DNA of 64,000 bases from Gloeomargaritales cyanobacterium VI4D9. Its GTDB lineage: Bacteria > Cyanobacteriota > Cyanobacteriia > Gloeomargaritales > Gloeomargaritaceae. Position 1 is the first letter of the stretch. Each line of letters starts with the position of its first letter. Where the stretch lies: NCBI GenBank assembly GCA_927797885.1, contig OV696605.1:248001-312000 (forward strand). The letters run 5' to 3'. The notes under the pieces are model-generated. The model was given only the letters and a program-made list of their open reading frames with translations. It made no database searches and had not been told where the DNA came from. The position numbers and the translations under genes are program-made. Shown here piece after piece: positions 9,245 to 16,862 of the stretch.

Positions 9245-9518
9245 ATTGGAACGAATTGGGTTGACCAGTCAAATCCATGAACAAGGCTACCGAAATCAGC
9301 CCCTAACCGCCGAGCAAAATGAAAAGAATCGCATCAAATCTCAAGTGAGAGCCAAGGTGGAACAGGTATTTGGGCAGTGGGTGATGGGTCTTGGGGGTAA
9401 GTTCATGCGTCTGATTGGTAAAACCAGAGTACCAGCGGCAATTGGTTTGAAAAATCTCACTTATAATTTCCGCCGTTATGCGTTTTGGGAGCGGCAGTCT
9501 CTTGCTGATAATCTGTGA
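9245..9518 (+). pseudogene. C-terminal fragment of an IS5-family transposase
   Basis: About 90 codons with no N-terminal part. The reading HEQGYRNQPLTAEQNEKNR, then VRAKVEQVFGQWVM and IGLKNLTYNFRRYAF, is the typical C-terminal end of IS5-group DDE transposases, including the Glu region (RAKVEQVFG). The catalytic aspartates are missing, so it is inactive. It is flanked by repeat C on the left and repeat A on the right. Confidence 0.85.
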
Positions 9519-9533
9519 GTTTTGACCCCATAC

Positions 9534-9655
9534 TATAGCAATACTAAATGAGAAGGAAATAGAGGTCGCAGGGGCACCGCCCCCGTCCTTGGTTCTGGGG
9601 AATTTCTGTATGCCTACGGCACGCAAGCTAACGTTAGTCAAGTAGGATTGCTATA
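9534..9655 (+). repeat. Repeat family A, copy 1
   Basis: 122 bp with inverted ends TATAGCAATAC and AGGATTGCTATA. The interior has a GC-rich hairpin (GGGGC ACC GCCCC) and the block TATGCCTACGGCACGCAAGC. It ends in the TA with which a diverged repeat B begins (9654). Confidence 0.88.
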
Positions 9656-9770
9656 CAGTCTGTTCACAAATTAAAGGATACAAAAAACCGTTTTTCCAAG
9701 GCTTGACCCCAATGAGGTTTAGACCAAACGGGTTTACAATCGTATCCCGTAACCCCTGAATAGGCTGTAA
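9654..9770. repeat. Repeat family B, diverged copy 2
   Basis: Ends TACAGTCT and GGCTGTAA with the shared AAAGGATACAAAAAA and GTATCCCGTAAC blocks, but a diverged centre. Confidence 0.7.
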
Positions 9771-9816
9771 GTCTCTTTTCAATCATATCTACAGCAATCT
9801 ATAAAACCCAGTCATC

Positions 9817-9935
9817 TTACAGTCTATTTATCAATTAAAGGATGCAAAAAGCCTCGATTATTCCAAAGGCTTACGATGATTGACCTACAGCAAGTGGGGT
9901 TCAACTGTATCCCATAACCACTCCAAAGACTGTAA
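9817..9935. repeat. Repeat family B, copy 3
   Basis: 119 bp, nearly the same as 2100-2220, ends TTACAGTCT and AAAGACTGTAA. Confidence 0.85.
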
Positions 9936-9946
9936 TACAAAAAAGT

Positions 9947-10063
9947 ACAGTCTTTTGCATTATTATAGGATACGGCTAAAATTCCACTTGTCACAGGTCA
10001 ATCACATTGAGTTTTTAGAATAATCAAGACTTCTTATATCCCTTAATTTATAAATAGACTGTA
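9947..10063. repeat. Repeat family B, inverted diverged copy
   Basis: Begins TACAGTCTTTTG and ends TAAATAGACTGTA; the interior matches the reverse complement of family B (TATAGGATACGG, CCACTTGTCACAGGTCAATCA). With the copy at 9817-9935 it forms a large imperfect inverted repeat. A short family C right end (AATAGAGGTGCCCT) follows at about 10112-10125. Confidence 0.7.
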
Positions 10064-10129
10064 CTGAGCAATGCTCTGCTGTTCTTGTGTTTCGTTCTCA
10101 TGTTTTGAATAAATAGAGGTGCCCTATAA

Positions 10130-10230
10130 TATAGCAATCCTAAACGAGAATAGAACAGGGTTCGTAGGGACACCGCCTCCCTACTTGATTCTGAGAAATT
10201 TCTGTTGGCTGATCAAGTAGGCTTGCTATA
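10130..10230 (+). repeat. Repeat family A, copy 2
   Basis: 101 bp, ends TATAGCAATCC and GGCTTGCTATA; short form lacking the TATGCCTACGGC block. The rest of the gap to 10271 shows nothing. Confidence 0.85.
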
Positions 10231-10271
10231 CATTTTGTTACTCATTTGCGGGGGGGTAATGCCCCAAGAAA

Positions 10272-10496
10272 TTACTGGGAATGGCGGGGTTGCCAGCCGG
10301 GTTGCCAAAGTTCCCGATCCGCCAGTTGCTGGGCATTGAGCCAAAAGCGTACCTTGGGGTCACACACCGCCACTAATTCCACAAAGGTAAATTGCGCCTG
10401 ACGTTTGATATTTTTGACCTGAAAGTGTCGCCACCCCCAGGTGGTTTGCCGTGCCGTCCACTGGGAACCCAGGCGAGGGATTAACCGCTTGGGCAT
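10272..10496 (-). CDS. Trp-rich conserved protein, TIGR02450 family
   Basis: 74 aa from ATG 10496 (10508 is an alternative). The pattern LGSQWTARQTTWGWRHF, then FVELVAVCDP and RFWLNAQQLADRELWQPGW, matches the small tryptophan-rich TIGR02450 family of cyanobacteria and some proteobacteria. Function is unknown. It overlaps the 3' end of the DRTGG ATPase gene by 16 nt and is probably the last gene of a three-gene unit. Confidence 0.8.
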   Translation of the reverse strand: MPKRLIPRLGSQWTARQTTWGWRHFQVKNIKRQAQFTFVELVAVCDPKVRFWLNAQQLADRELWQPGWQPRHSQ

Positions 10497-11551
10497 GGGG
10501 AACCCCAACGGCTGAGCAACCGTTCCATATCCAGGTATTGCGCCATCATCTGTTGCACGTATTGAATTTTCACCGGCTCCCGCAGTCGTACCTGCTCAAA
10601 GGTGCGTTCAATAATTTCCACCGCCGTCAACGTATCCATGTCCACCATCAGGATGGGAATTTCCATCTCCTCGGCGCGGCTCAAAACCATGGGATTCGGG
10701 GGATTCGGACCGGTTAACACCAGGCATTGGGTCGAGGCTTCCAGGGCGGCGAGTTGAATGTCCGTGCGCCCACTGCCGGTGATCACCACCATGTTTACCC
10801 CCTGGCGGAAGTAGTCCAGGGCGGCATTCACGCTCATGGCACCGATGGAGAGATGTTCGACCAGTAAATCCATCCGTTCGGGACAACAGACCACCTGCGC
10901 CTGCAAATGGTGCGCCAATTCCCCCACCGGCACACTGCGTAATAGGCGACTGCGGGGCAAAATCCCCAGCACCGGTATCCCCCGTTGCTCCAGCATGGGC
11001 ACCAAAATTTCCCGCACCGGTTGATCCGCCGGAACCGCATTCAGCAAAACCCCCAGCAACCGTTCCCCCAAATGAGCTTGCGCCATGAGCAATTCATCCA
11101 ACACCAGCAGGGACTGGCACCGCACCACCAGGACAACACCCGCATCCAGAACCGCCGCCATGTGCGCCAACCCCAAACCAAACAAATGCCCTTCGGAGAG
11201 ATTGGCGGGGGCTTCCAAAAGCATCAGGTCGGGAATGGTGAGATTTTTATACGACTCTAATGCCGCCGTCAGGGGGGTCGCCTGGGGCAATAAATCCGGT
11301 TGTTTCAGCCAATCTTCCCAAAAAACCAGGGTGGGGGCGAGGCAGTCTGGCGGTAATTTCAATACCTGCGCCGCCAATTGCCCATCCGCATCCAGGGGCA
11401 CGGGGTCGTTGGTCACCCGCTCGGTGCCTACGGGTTTGCCATAACCGATGCGAAACTGGCGGGCTTGGAGTTGTTGGGCAATCCCGAGGGTGGCGGTGGA
11501 CTTGCCACTATACGCCTGGGTGGAACCGATCAACAAAAAACGGCTGGTCAC
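10481..11551 (-). CDS. BioD-like P-loop/DRTGG domain protein (phosphotransacetylase N-terminal-like)
   Basis: 356 aa. The N-terminal P-loop GSTQAYSGKST (residues 8-18) belongs to the dethiobiotin-synthetase-like fold. A DRTGG domain follows at about 210-320 (LSIGAMSVNAALDYF, VVITGSGRTDIQ). This architecture equals the N-terminal part of long phosphate acetyltransferases but lacks the catalytic PTA domain. A regulatory nucleotide-binding role is likely; the true function is not known. The ATG overlaps the stop of the upstream MBL gene in an ATGA. Confidence 0.8.
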   Translation of the reverse strand: MTSRFLLIGSTQAYSGKSTATLGIAQQLQARQFRIGYGKPVGTERVTNDPVPLDADGQLAAQVLKLPPDCLAPTLVFWEDWLKQPDLLPQATPLTAALESYKNLTIPDLMLLEAPANLSEGHLFGLGLAHMAAVLDAGVVLVVRCQSLLVLDELLMAQAHLGERLLGVLLNAVPADQPVREILVPMLEQRGIPVLGILPRSRLLRSVPVGELAHHLQAQVVCCPERMDLLVEHLSIGAMSVNAALDYFRQGVNMVVITGSGRTDIQLAALEASTQCLVLTGPNPPNPMVLSRAEEMEIPILMVDMDTLTAVEIIERTFEQVRLREPVKIQYVQQMMAQYLDMERLLSRWGSPCPSG

Positions 11552-12222
11552 TGCCTCACCTGTTGGACGTGGGAAGAAATCCGTCCCATAACTTCATCAT
11601 ACCAGTCCTCCCCTGGCTCTGGACGCACCCACCCCTGTCCCCGCAGAAAACCCGTATTGGCGCCGGGGCAAAAATAGGTGACCGGGCGTTTCCCTAGCCA
11701 GGTTTTGAGCCATTCACAACTGCGCTGTTGCCGGAGCCAATGGAAGGTCTTGCGGGTGGCGAGTAGGCTGAGTTTCCCTTGGGGGTTGGGGAGCAAATGC
11801 CGTCCGGTGAACAGCACCCCTCCCGACCGTTCCAGGTAGATGCAACTACTGCCGGGGCTGTACCCCGGTGTCCAAATCATGGTCACGCCCGGCATGACGG
11901 TCAGGGTTTGGGCGAAGGGATGCACCCATACCCCCGGATAGAGGTAGGCTTCCTGTTGTTGGGTGACGATGGGGCAGTGAAATTCCTGTTGCCATTGGGG
12001 AATGCGGTCGGCACCGTCCCGGTGGGTCAGGAGTAAATGCTGGATACCCCCTTGACTCCGACACCAGGGGTGAAAGTCCCAGGCGGGGCAGTCAATCAAA
12101 AGATTCCCCGCCAGCCCCAGGGTCTCCCCTACAATGAAATAGCTGGTACCGCCCAGGGTGTGCCGTTGGGGGGGAAAGGCAAAAATTCCGTCCAGTATGG
12201 GTTTCGGGGCTAGGGATGACAT
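11548..12222 (-). CDS. MBL-fold protein lacking the usual metal ligands
   Basis: 224 aa from ATG 12222. The fold is recognisable from FAFPPQRHTLGGTSYFIV, LLIDCPAWD, the second-strand motif LLLTHRDGAD and WTPGYSPGSSCIYL, but the ligands are altered: HxHxDH reads HRDGAD, the His of TPGHSPG is Tyr, the GD(H/S)LL Asp is Arg (GRHLLP), and the last His region reads CPGANTGFLRG. It is therefore predicted not to bind the usual dinuclear metal. Related cyanobacterial proteins, as I recall them, share several of these changes, so this may be a conserved non-enzymatic branch. The start overlaps that of the S2P homologue by 7 nt head-to-head. It heads the unit leading to the DRTGG ATPase. Confidence 0.8.
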   Translation of the reverse strand: MSSLAPKPILDGIFAFPPQRHTLGGTSYFIVGETLGLAGNLLIDCPAWDFHPWCRSQGGIQHLLLTHRDGADRIPQWQQEFHCPIVTQQQEAYLYPGVWVHPFAQTLTVMPGVTMIWTPGYSPGSSCIYLERSGGVLFTGRHLLPNPQGKLSLLATRKTFHWLRQQRSCEWLKTWLGKRPVTYFCPGANTGFLRGQGWVRPEPGEDWYDEVMGRISSHVQQVRQ

Positions 12223-13556
12223 GGGTGACGTTGGGGGTATTGGCGTTAACCACCTTTCTTCTAGTGTGGCACCATGCCCGCTATCTGAGCCGCACCCCCT
12301 GGTGGTTGCTGTGGTTGGTGCTGATGTTGCCGGGGTTGGTGGTGGGGGTATGGGTGTGGTTCCACGGGGAACAACAGGCGATGCCAGCGATCCTGGTGGT
12401 GATGCCCTTCCTGTTGAGTGGCGTGTTTTATTTCCTGCTGGTACGGCAAGGGGGGGGCGTGCCCCGGCTGTTGACCGAAACCACGGCGGCGCCCCTGACC
12501 CCGGCGGAAGTGACCCACCTGCGCCAATGCTTTCCCTGGGAACTTTATGCCCTGCAAAGGATTGACCAACGGGAGGGGGTGGTGGTCTGCGCGGGTCGGT
12601 TGCGGGGGAATGCCGCGACAGCCTACCGGGTGGTGGCGCAAAACATCCATGCCCAATTGGGGCAACGGTTTTGGCTGATCCTGGCACCGAACCCTGACCA
12701 AAAACCCTATTTTGCCCTGGTGCCCCGGCGGCGACCTGCCCCCCGTCCCGATGGCTGGGTGATTGGGGTTACCAGTCTGGGGCTGGGGTTGTGGATCACC
12801 CGGACGGTCACGGCACCCTACCTGGGCATTGCCCAACCCCTGGGCTGGGGGTATGGGGTGGGGGTGTTGGCGATTTTGCTGGCGCGGGAGGTGGGACAAC
12901 GGTGGGGTCTGCATCCCCATGGGGTCAAAAGCGGCTGGCCGTGGTTGATTCCGTTCCCTTTGTGGCCGGGGGTCTTGGGCACCTACAGCGGCATGATGGA
13001 ACCCTTACCGGATCGGCGGGCGTTGGTGGATCGCACCTGGCTGGGCGTGGCGTTGGGGTTGGTGGTTACTCTCTGCCTGTTGCTGTGGGGGTTGGGGCAT
13101 TCCCAGCTCACCCCTGGGGGATTTTTACCCCACCATTCCTACCTGCTGTGGGTGGTCAGCCGTTGGGTGTGGGGGGATGCGTTGACGGCAGGCATGGGGT
13201 TGCACCTGCATCCGGTGGCTTGGGCAGGGGTCGTGGGTTTGGGACTGCTGGGGATACAGTTGACCCCGGTGGGGCGGTTGGATGGCGGATGCCTATTGCA
13301 CGCCCTGGTGGGACGGCGGGGGGCGCAACGATGGGGGTGGGTGACCAAAGCCCTGGTGCTCCTGCTGGGTTGGCAGGTACAACCCTGGTTGCGGGGGTGG
13401 GGCGTTTTGCTGTTGTTCATCCCTACTATGCCGCCGCTGGTGCTGAATGAGGTGACGGAACTGGACCCCCAACGGGATGGGTTGGGACTGTTGGGGTTGG
13501 GATTGTTCCTGGCAATTATCCTGCCCGCACCTGGTTTTTTGCCCAGGGTTGGGTAG
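12216..13556 (+). CDS. Site-2 protease (M50/EGY-like) homologue with degenerate active site
   Basis: 446 aa, with hydrophobic helices at the N-terminus (two) and about six in the C-terminal half. The order of blocks follows cyanobacterial EGY-type S2P: a soluble domain (about 85-170) with GRLRG in place of GNLRG, the M50 motif region, PDRRALVD, and LDGG. The HExxH motif reads REVGQ (residues 224-228), so both His ligands are gone although the Glu remains; the third ligand Asp356 in GRLDGG is kept. This suggests a pseudoprotease comparable to plant EGY3. The start overlaps the divergent MBL gene, and the 3' end overlaps the Fe-ADH gene by 41 nt. Confidence 0.82.
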   Translation: MTWVTLGVLALTTFLLVWHHARYLSRTPWWLLWLVLMLPGLVVGVWVWFHGEQQAMPAILVVMPFLLSGVFYFLLVRQGGGVPRLLTETTAAPLTPAEVTHLRQCFPWELYALQRIDQREGVVVCAGRLRGNAATAYRVVAQNIHAQLGQRFWLILAPNPDQKPYFALVPRRRPAPRPDGWVIGVTSLGLGLWITRTVTAPYLGIAQPLGWGYGVGVLAILLAREVGQRWGLHPHGVKSGWPWLIPFPLWPGVLGTYSGMMEPLPDRRALVDRTWLGVALGLVVTLCLLLWGLGHSQLTPGGFLPHHSYLLWVVSRWVWGDALTAGMGLHLHPVAWAGVVGLGLLGIQLTPVGRLDGGCLLHALVGRRGAQRWGWVTKALVLLLGWQVQPWLRGWGVLLLFIPTMPPLVLNEVTELDPQRDGLGLLGLGLFLAIILPAPGFLPRVG

Positions 13557-14607
13557 TGGTTTGCATGGCCGCTAGGACTGCGGTGGGGGTCACCGGAAAG
13601 GGCAAACGGTGAATGTCACTCCCAGGGCGGCAGATCACCTCCGCCAGTTGGGCTAATTCTGCGGTGGGCAATCCCCCTAACCCCAAATCAGCTAGGGTGC
13701 AAGGCAAATGAATCTGTTGATACAACGTGAGTAACTGCGCCCGGGCGACCCCCGCCAAGGGATACCCCTGGGCTTCCTCTAGGCGCAACTGCACCAAAAT
13801 CCCAAACGCCACCTTTTCCCCGTGGAGCCAAGCATGGGTCTGGGGCCAATGGGTCAAACCGTTGTGCACCGCATGGGCGGCCACCGTCCGGCATTGGGCA
13901 CCCCCCACTCCACCAATCAACCCCGCCATCAAGACCGTGGCATCCACCACCTCCTGCCAAGTCGGACTCCCCGGTGTCGCCAGGGCTGGTACCGCTTTTT
14001 GCAGTAAAATATCCCGCAAAATTCTGGCCTGTTGCACCGCCATCACCACGGACGTGTCCTCGGATTGGCCGCTACTGACGGCGGCTTCGTACCATTTGGC
14101 CAAGGCATCCCCAATCCCTGAGGCGAGGGTGCGGGGGGGAGCGGTTTGCAGCAGGTCATAGTCCAACAGCAACAGTTCCGGGCAGTGGCGCAGGGGCACA
14201 TCGTACTGAAAGGCTCCCGCCGGGGAATAGATATTGCTCAAGGCCGTCCAAGCGGCACAGGTCGCTCCCGTGGTGGGAATGGTGATCACCGGCAGTTGGG
14301 CATCATGGGCGGCGAGTTTTCCCGCATCCAGGGCTTTGCCCCCCCCACAGGCCAGCACCCCGCCGACCCGGTGGGTACGAATCGCCTCGCTAAGTTCCTG
14401 GCGCAGGGTTTCCGTACATTCCCGCAGGGTCACCACCTGCACCGGGGCAAGCCCCACCGCCCGCAGTCGGGGCCATACCAAATCAATACTCGTCTGCCCC
14501 CCCACCAACAGCCAACGTTGGGTGATGGCGGTAAACCGTTCCGGGTACTGGGAAATTAAATCCCGCCCCCGCAGTACCGACTGGGGGCTAATCACCAACT
14601 CGGACAT
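13516..14607 (-). CDS. Iron-containing alcohol/glycerol dehydrogenase family protein
   Basis: 363 aa from ATG 14607; GTG 14619 is possible. NAD-binding glycine region GGGKALDAGKLAA, TIPTTGATCAAWTALS, the metal Asp in ASGIGDALAKWYEA, and His residues in AAHAVHNGLTH and the WLHGEKVAFG motif place it in the GldA branch of group III dehydrogenases. It likely reduces or oxidises a small polyol or hydroxyketone; the substrate is unknown. It lies 22 nt after ycf51. Confidence 0.88.
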   Translation of the reverse strand: MSELVISPQSVLRGRDLISQYPERFTAITQRWLLVGGQTSIDLVWPRLRAVGLAPVQVVTLRECTETLRQELSEAIRTHRVGGVLACGGGKALDAGKLAAHDAQLPVITIPTTGATCAAWTALSNIYSPAGAFQYDVPLRHCPELLLLDYDLLQTAPPRTLASGIGDALAKWYEAAVSSGQSEDTSVVMAVQQARILRDILLQKAVPALATPGSPTWQEVVDATVLMAGLIGGVGGAQCRTVAAHAVHNGLTHWPQTHAWLHGEKVAFGILVQLRLEEAQGYPLAGVARAQLLTLYQQIHLPCTLADLGLGGLPTAELAQLAEVICRPGSDIHRLPFPVTPTAVLAAMQTTTQPWAKNQVRAG

Positions 14608-14629
14608 GAACCAGATCACAGGGTTAAGG

Positions 14630-15205
14630 TTACGAACCAGGAAACGCCCGTTCTAGGCGAGCCAACGCCTGGGTATCTAATTCTACCACCATCCCAGGGT
14701 CTTGCCGTTGGCGCAGAGAACGCCGCACCTGTCCCAGATAGAGGGGTTCTGTCACCCCCGGTTCCGGGTGGAGCAACGTGCGAGCCCGTACCGTCAACAC
14801 CCCATCCCCCGTCGCCAAACGACCATAGGAAAATAAATCATTCGCCGCCTGTTGCAGGGTAGCGGTCAGTTGTTCTGGGGTGAGATGCCCCGCCACCGCA
14901 ATCACCGCCTGGGTGCCCCCCCCATCGTACACGGTGGTATAACGACTGGCATTGGGCAGAACCGTGCGGGTCACGGGGGTCAATCCCAGGGCAAACAAGC
15001 CCCCGGTGAGAACCGCCATAAAGCCGGTAATCCCCACCAACCGGAAGCGGATGCCCCAGCGCCAGCCAAAGCCCACCAGCGTCACCAGGGCACACAGGAG
15101 CGTCAAGCCCCCCATGACCTTAGCTGCCTGGGCAAATTCCGCCAGAGTGGGAATGGCTAGTAACACAACTTGGGTCGTAAATAAATCGGGAAGGCTCATG
15201 CTCAT
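14630..15205 (-). CDS. ycf51: Ycf51-family protein
   Basis: 191 aa. Two hydrophobic helices lie in the first 75 residues (around GLTLLCALVTLVGF and GFMAVLTGGLFALG). They are followed by a soluble domain containing YDGGGTQAVIAVAGHL, NDLFSYGRLATGDG, RARTLLHPEPGV and PLYLGQVRRSL, all typical of Ycf51 (DUF2518), conserved in cyanobacteria and some plastids. Function is unknown. Its ATG overlaps the receiver-gene stop in an ATGA. Confidence 0.9.
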   Translation of the reverse strand: MSMSLPDLFTTQVVLLAIPTLAEFAQAAKVMGGLTLLCALVTLVGFGWRWGIRFRLVGITGFMAVLTGGLFALGLTPVTRTVLPNASRYTTVYDGGGTQAVIAVAGHLTPEQLTATLQQAANDLFSYGRLATGDGVLTVRARTLLHPEPGVTEPLYLGQVRRSLRQRQDPGMVVELDTQALARLERAFPGS

Positions 15206-15582
15206 TTTACAAACTGTTGCACCACGGCCACCAATTCCTTAGGGGCAAAGGGCTTGGTGATGTAGGCATTTCCCCCCTGGCGCATCGCCCAAAACCGGTC
15301 AAATTCCTGATTTTTGGAGGTGCAAAACACAATCGGTATCTGGCTAAATTCCGGGCGGGCACGGATCATCCGGCATAAATCCAACCCACTTTGCCCCGAC
15401 ATGACAATATCTAACAGCACCAACGCCGGGGTATGCTCCAGCAACCATGCCCAAGCCGGTTCCACCCCGTCAAAGGCCACCACATCAAACCCCGCCTGGG
15501 AGAGCAAACCAGCGATCAACTTTTGTTCCGCTCGCCCATCTTCCACCAAGAGAATCGTCTTCGTGGCGGTCAATTCAGCCAT
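15202..15582 (-). CDS. CheY-like single-domain response regulator (PilH/PixH type)
   Basis: 126 aa receiver domain: acidic pocket after ILLVEDG, phospho-acceptor Asp in LVLLDIVMSGQSGLD, Thr/Ser in VFCTSKNQ, and Lys in AYITKPFAP. The start is ATG 15582 (MAELTAT). It sits 23 nt after the PatA/PilG-like regulator, the usual PilG-PilH order in cyanobacterial pilus and phototaxis clusters. It should be phosphorylated by a CheA-type kinase, possibly the one at 26192-30757. Confidence 0.87.
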   Translation of the reverse strand: MAELTATKTILLVEDGRAEQKLIAGLLSQAGFDVVAFDGVEPAWAWLLEHTPALVLLDIVMSGQSGLDLCRMIRARPEFSQIPIVFCTSKNQEFDRFWAMRQGGNAYITKPFAPKELVAVVQQFVK

Positions 15583-15605
15583 TCCTTGCCCTTTGAAAAT
15601 CTCCA

Positions 15606-16763
15606 CTACGAGCTTATCCCATTTGCTGAGGGAGAGTGGCGCAATTTTTGCACCGCCTGGGTCAATTGCTCCGGGGCAAAAGGTTTCGTCAGATAGGAAC
15701 TCGCCCCCACCAATTGCGCCCGCAGACGGTCAATTAACCCATCCCGTCCGGTGAGCATCACAATGGGCACATCCTTCAACTGGCGGGACTGGCGCAACAT
15801 CCGGCACAACTCATACCCATCAATGTCCGGCATATTAATATCCATCAAAATCACCTCCGGGCGGCGGCGTACCAGGGTGGTCAATGCCCGTGCCGGTTCC
15901 GTAATCGCCACAATGTCATAACCCTCCAATTCCAGGGTCATCTGCACCTGCCGCTGTACCGCCTTGCTGTCGTCAATACAGGCAATCACTGGCCTCGGTT
16001 GCACCGGCGGAGCCGCCGTGGTGGGAGCCACATTCTGAAAGGGTAAACTCACCACCGTCCCCACCCCCACCAAGCCCCGCACCCGGGTGGCTAACTCCAA
16101 GGGGGCAACCTGTACAAGAGACGAACATTCATAAACACAAAGTTTTTGCCCAAACATCTGAATCCAGGTTGCCAAGGTTTGCCGTCCCCAGAATTTCTCG
16201 TACTCCGGCGTGCCCTGAATCTGCTCCCAAAAATCGCAAAACGCCCCCACCTGCGCCATATCCAGGTACAGGCGACTCAGGGGGGACAAACCTTGCCCCC
16301 GCACCAACTGCCACCCATACACCTGTTGCCGCACCGCCGCCAGCAAATCCTGCCAAGGGGGCGTGATCAAAATGGGGTTGGGTTGCACATTGCGCTGAAA
16401 ATCAATCGGAGCCTTGAGAATCGCCACCGCCTGCACCAGCGCTTCCTGGCTCAACTGGGTCACCACCTGCCGCAATTCCGCCAGGGGCAACGCCTGTTTC
16501 TGCCACCACTCCCGCAACCAAGCCGGTTCCGACTCCAAAGCCGCCAGAGAAGGCCATTCCAAATCCGGGCGCAGACGGGACAAAATGTTGGTAAGCCGCT
16601 CTTTCTGCCCCACAATGCTACTGGCGTAATACAGCCGCTGACCGCCCAAATACAGACACCAGCCCGCCCCCTCCACTTGGGGGTCGTAGATGGTCAAACA
16701 ACCGGTCAAATCCCGGGCGGCTAATTCTCGGAGTGCCTTGTAGGGAGAGGCGACTGTTTTCAT
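15606..16763 (-). CDS. PatA/PixG/PilG-like response regulator (DUF4388-type N-terminal region plus receiver)
   Basis: 385 aa from ATG 16763. The N-terminal region (about 1-255; LRELAARDLTGCLTIYD, then GQRLYYASSIVGQ) is the PATAN-type domain. After a Pro/Ala linker, the receiver (about 262-378) has VIACIDDSK, the Asp in VILMDINMPDIDG, and SSYLTKPF. In cyanobacteria such proteins (PilG, PixG, PatA) control pilus motility, phototaxis or cell differentiation. It is first in a unit with the single receiver, ycf51 and Fe-ADH. Confidence 0.87.
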   Translation of the reverse strand: MKTVASPYKALRELAARDLTGCLTIYDPQVEGAGWCLYLGGQRLYYASSIVGQKERLTNILSRLRPDLEWPSLAALESEPAWLREWWQKQALPLAELRQVVTQLSQEALVQAVAILKAPIDFQRNVQPNPILITPPWQDLLAAVRQQVYGWQLVRGQGLSPLSRLYLDMAQVGAFCDFWEQIQGTPEYEKFWGRQTLATWIQMFGQKLCVYECSSLVQVAPLELATRVRGLVGVGTVVSLPFQNVAPTTAAPPVQPRPVIACIDDSKAVQRQVQMTLELEGYDIVAITEPARALTTLVRRRPEVILMDINMPDIDGYELCRMLRQSRQLKDVPIVMLTGRDGLIDRLRAQLVGASSYLTKPFAPEQLTQAVQKLRHSPSANGISS

Positions 16764-16862
16764 CACCACGTTTTAACCACAAATTAAATTATGCCCATAA
16801 TCTACACAGGGACAGATGTAGCCTATGTAACCAAAATCCCTCCCTTGGGCATCCTTTTGGGG

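Noticed and set aside
9303-9641. Open frame with KFPRTKDGGGAPAT sequence, recurring at 35209, 47497 and 59883
   Set aside because: The same peptide arises from the inside of every family A repeat read on one strand, and each frame changes outside the repeat. It is repeat DNA, not a protein family.
12223-12687. Longer N-terminus for the MBL-fold protein
   Set aside because: The extra 155 residues are Pro/Arg/Thr-rich and antisense to the S2P homologue; the ATG at 12222 directly precedes the conserved domain.
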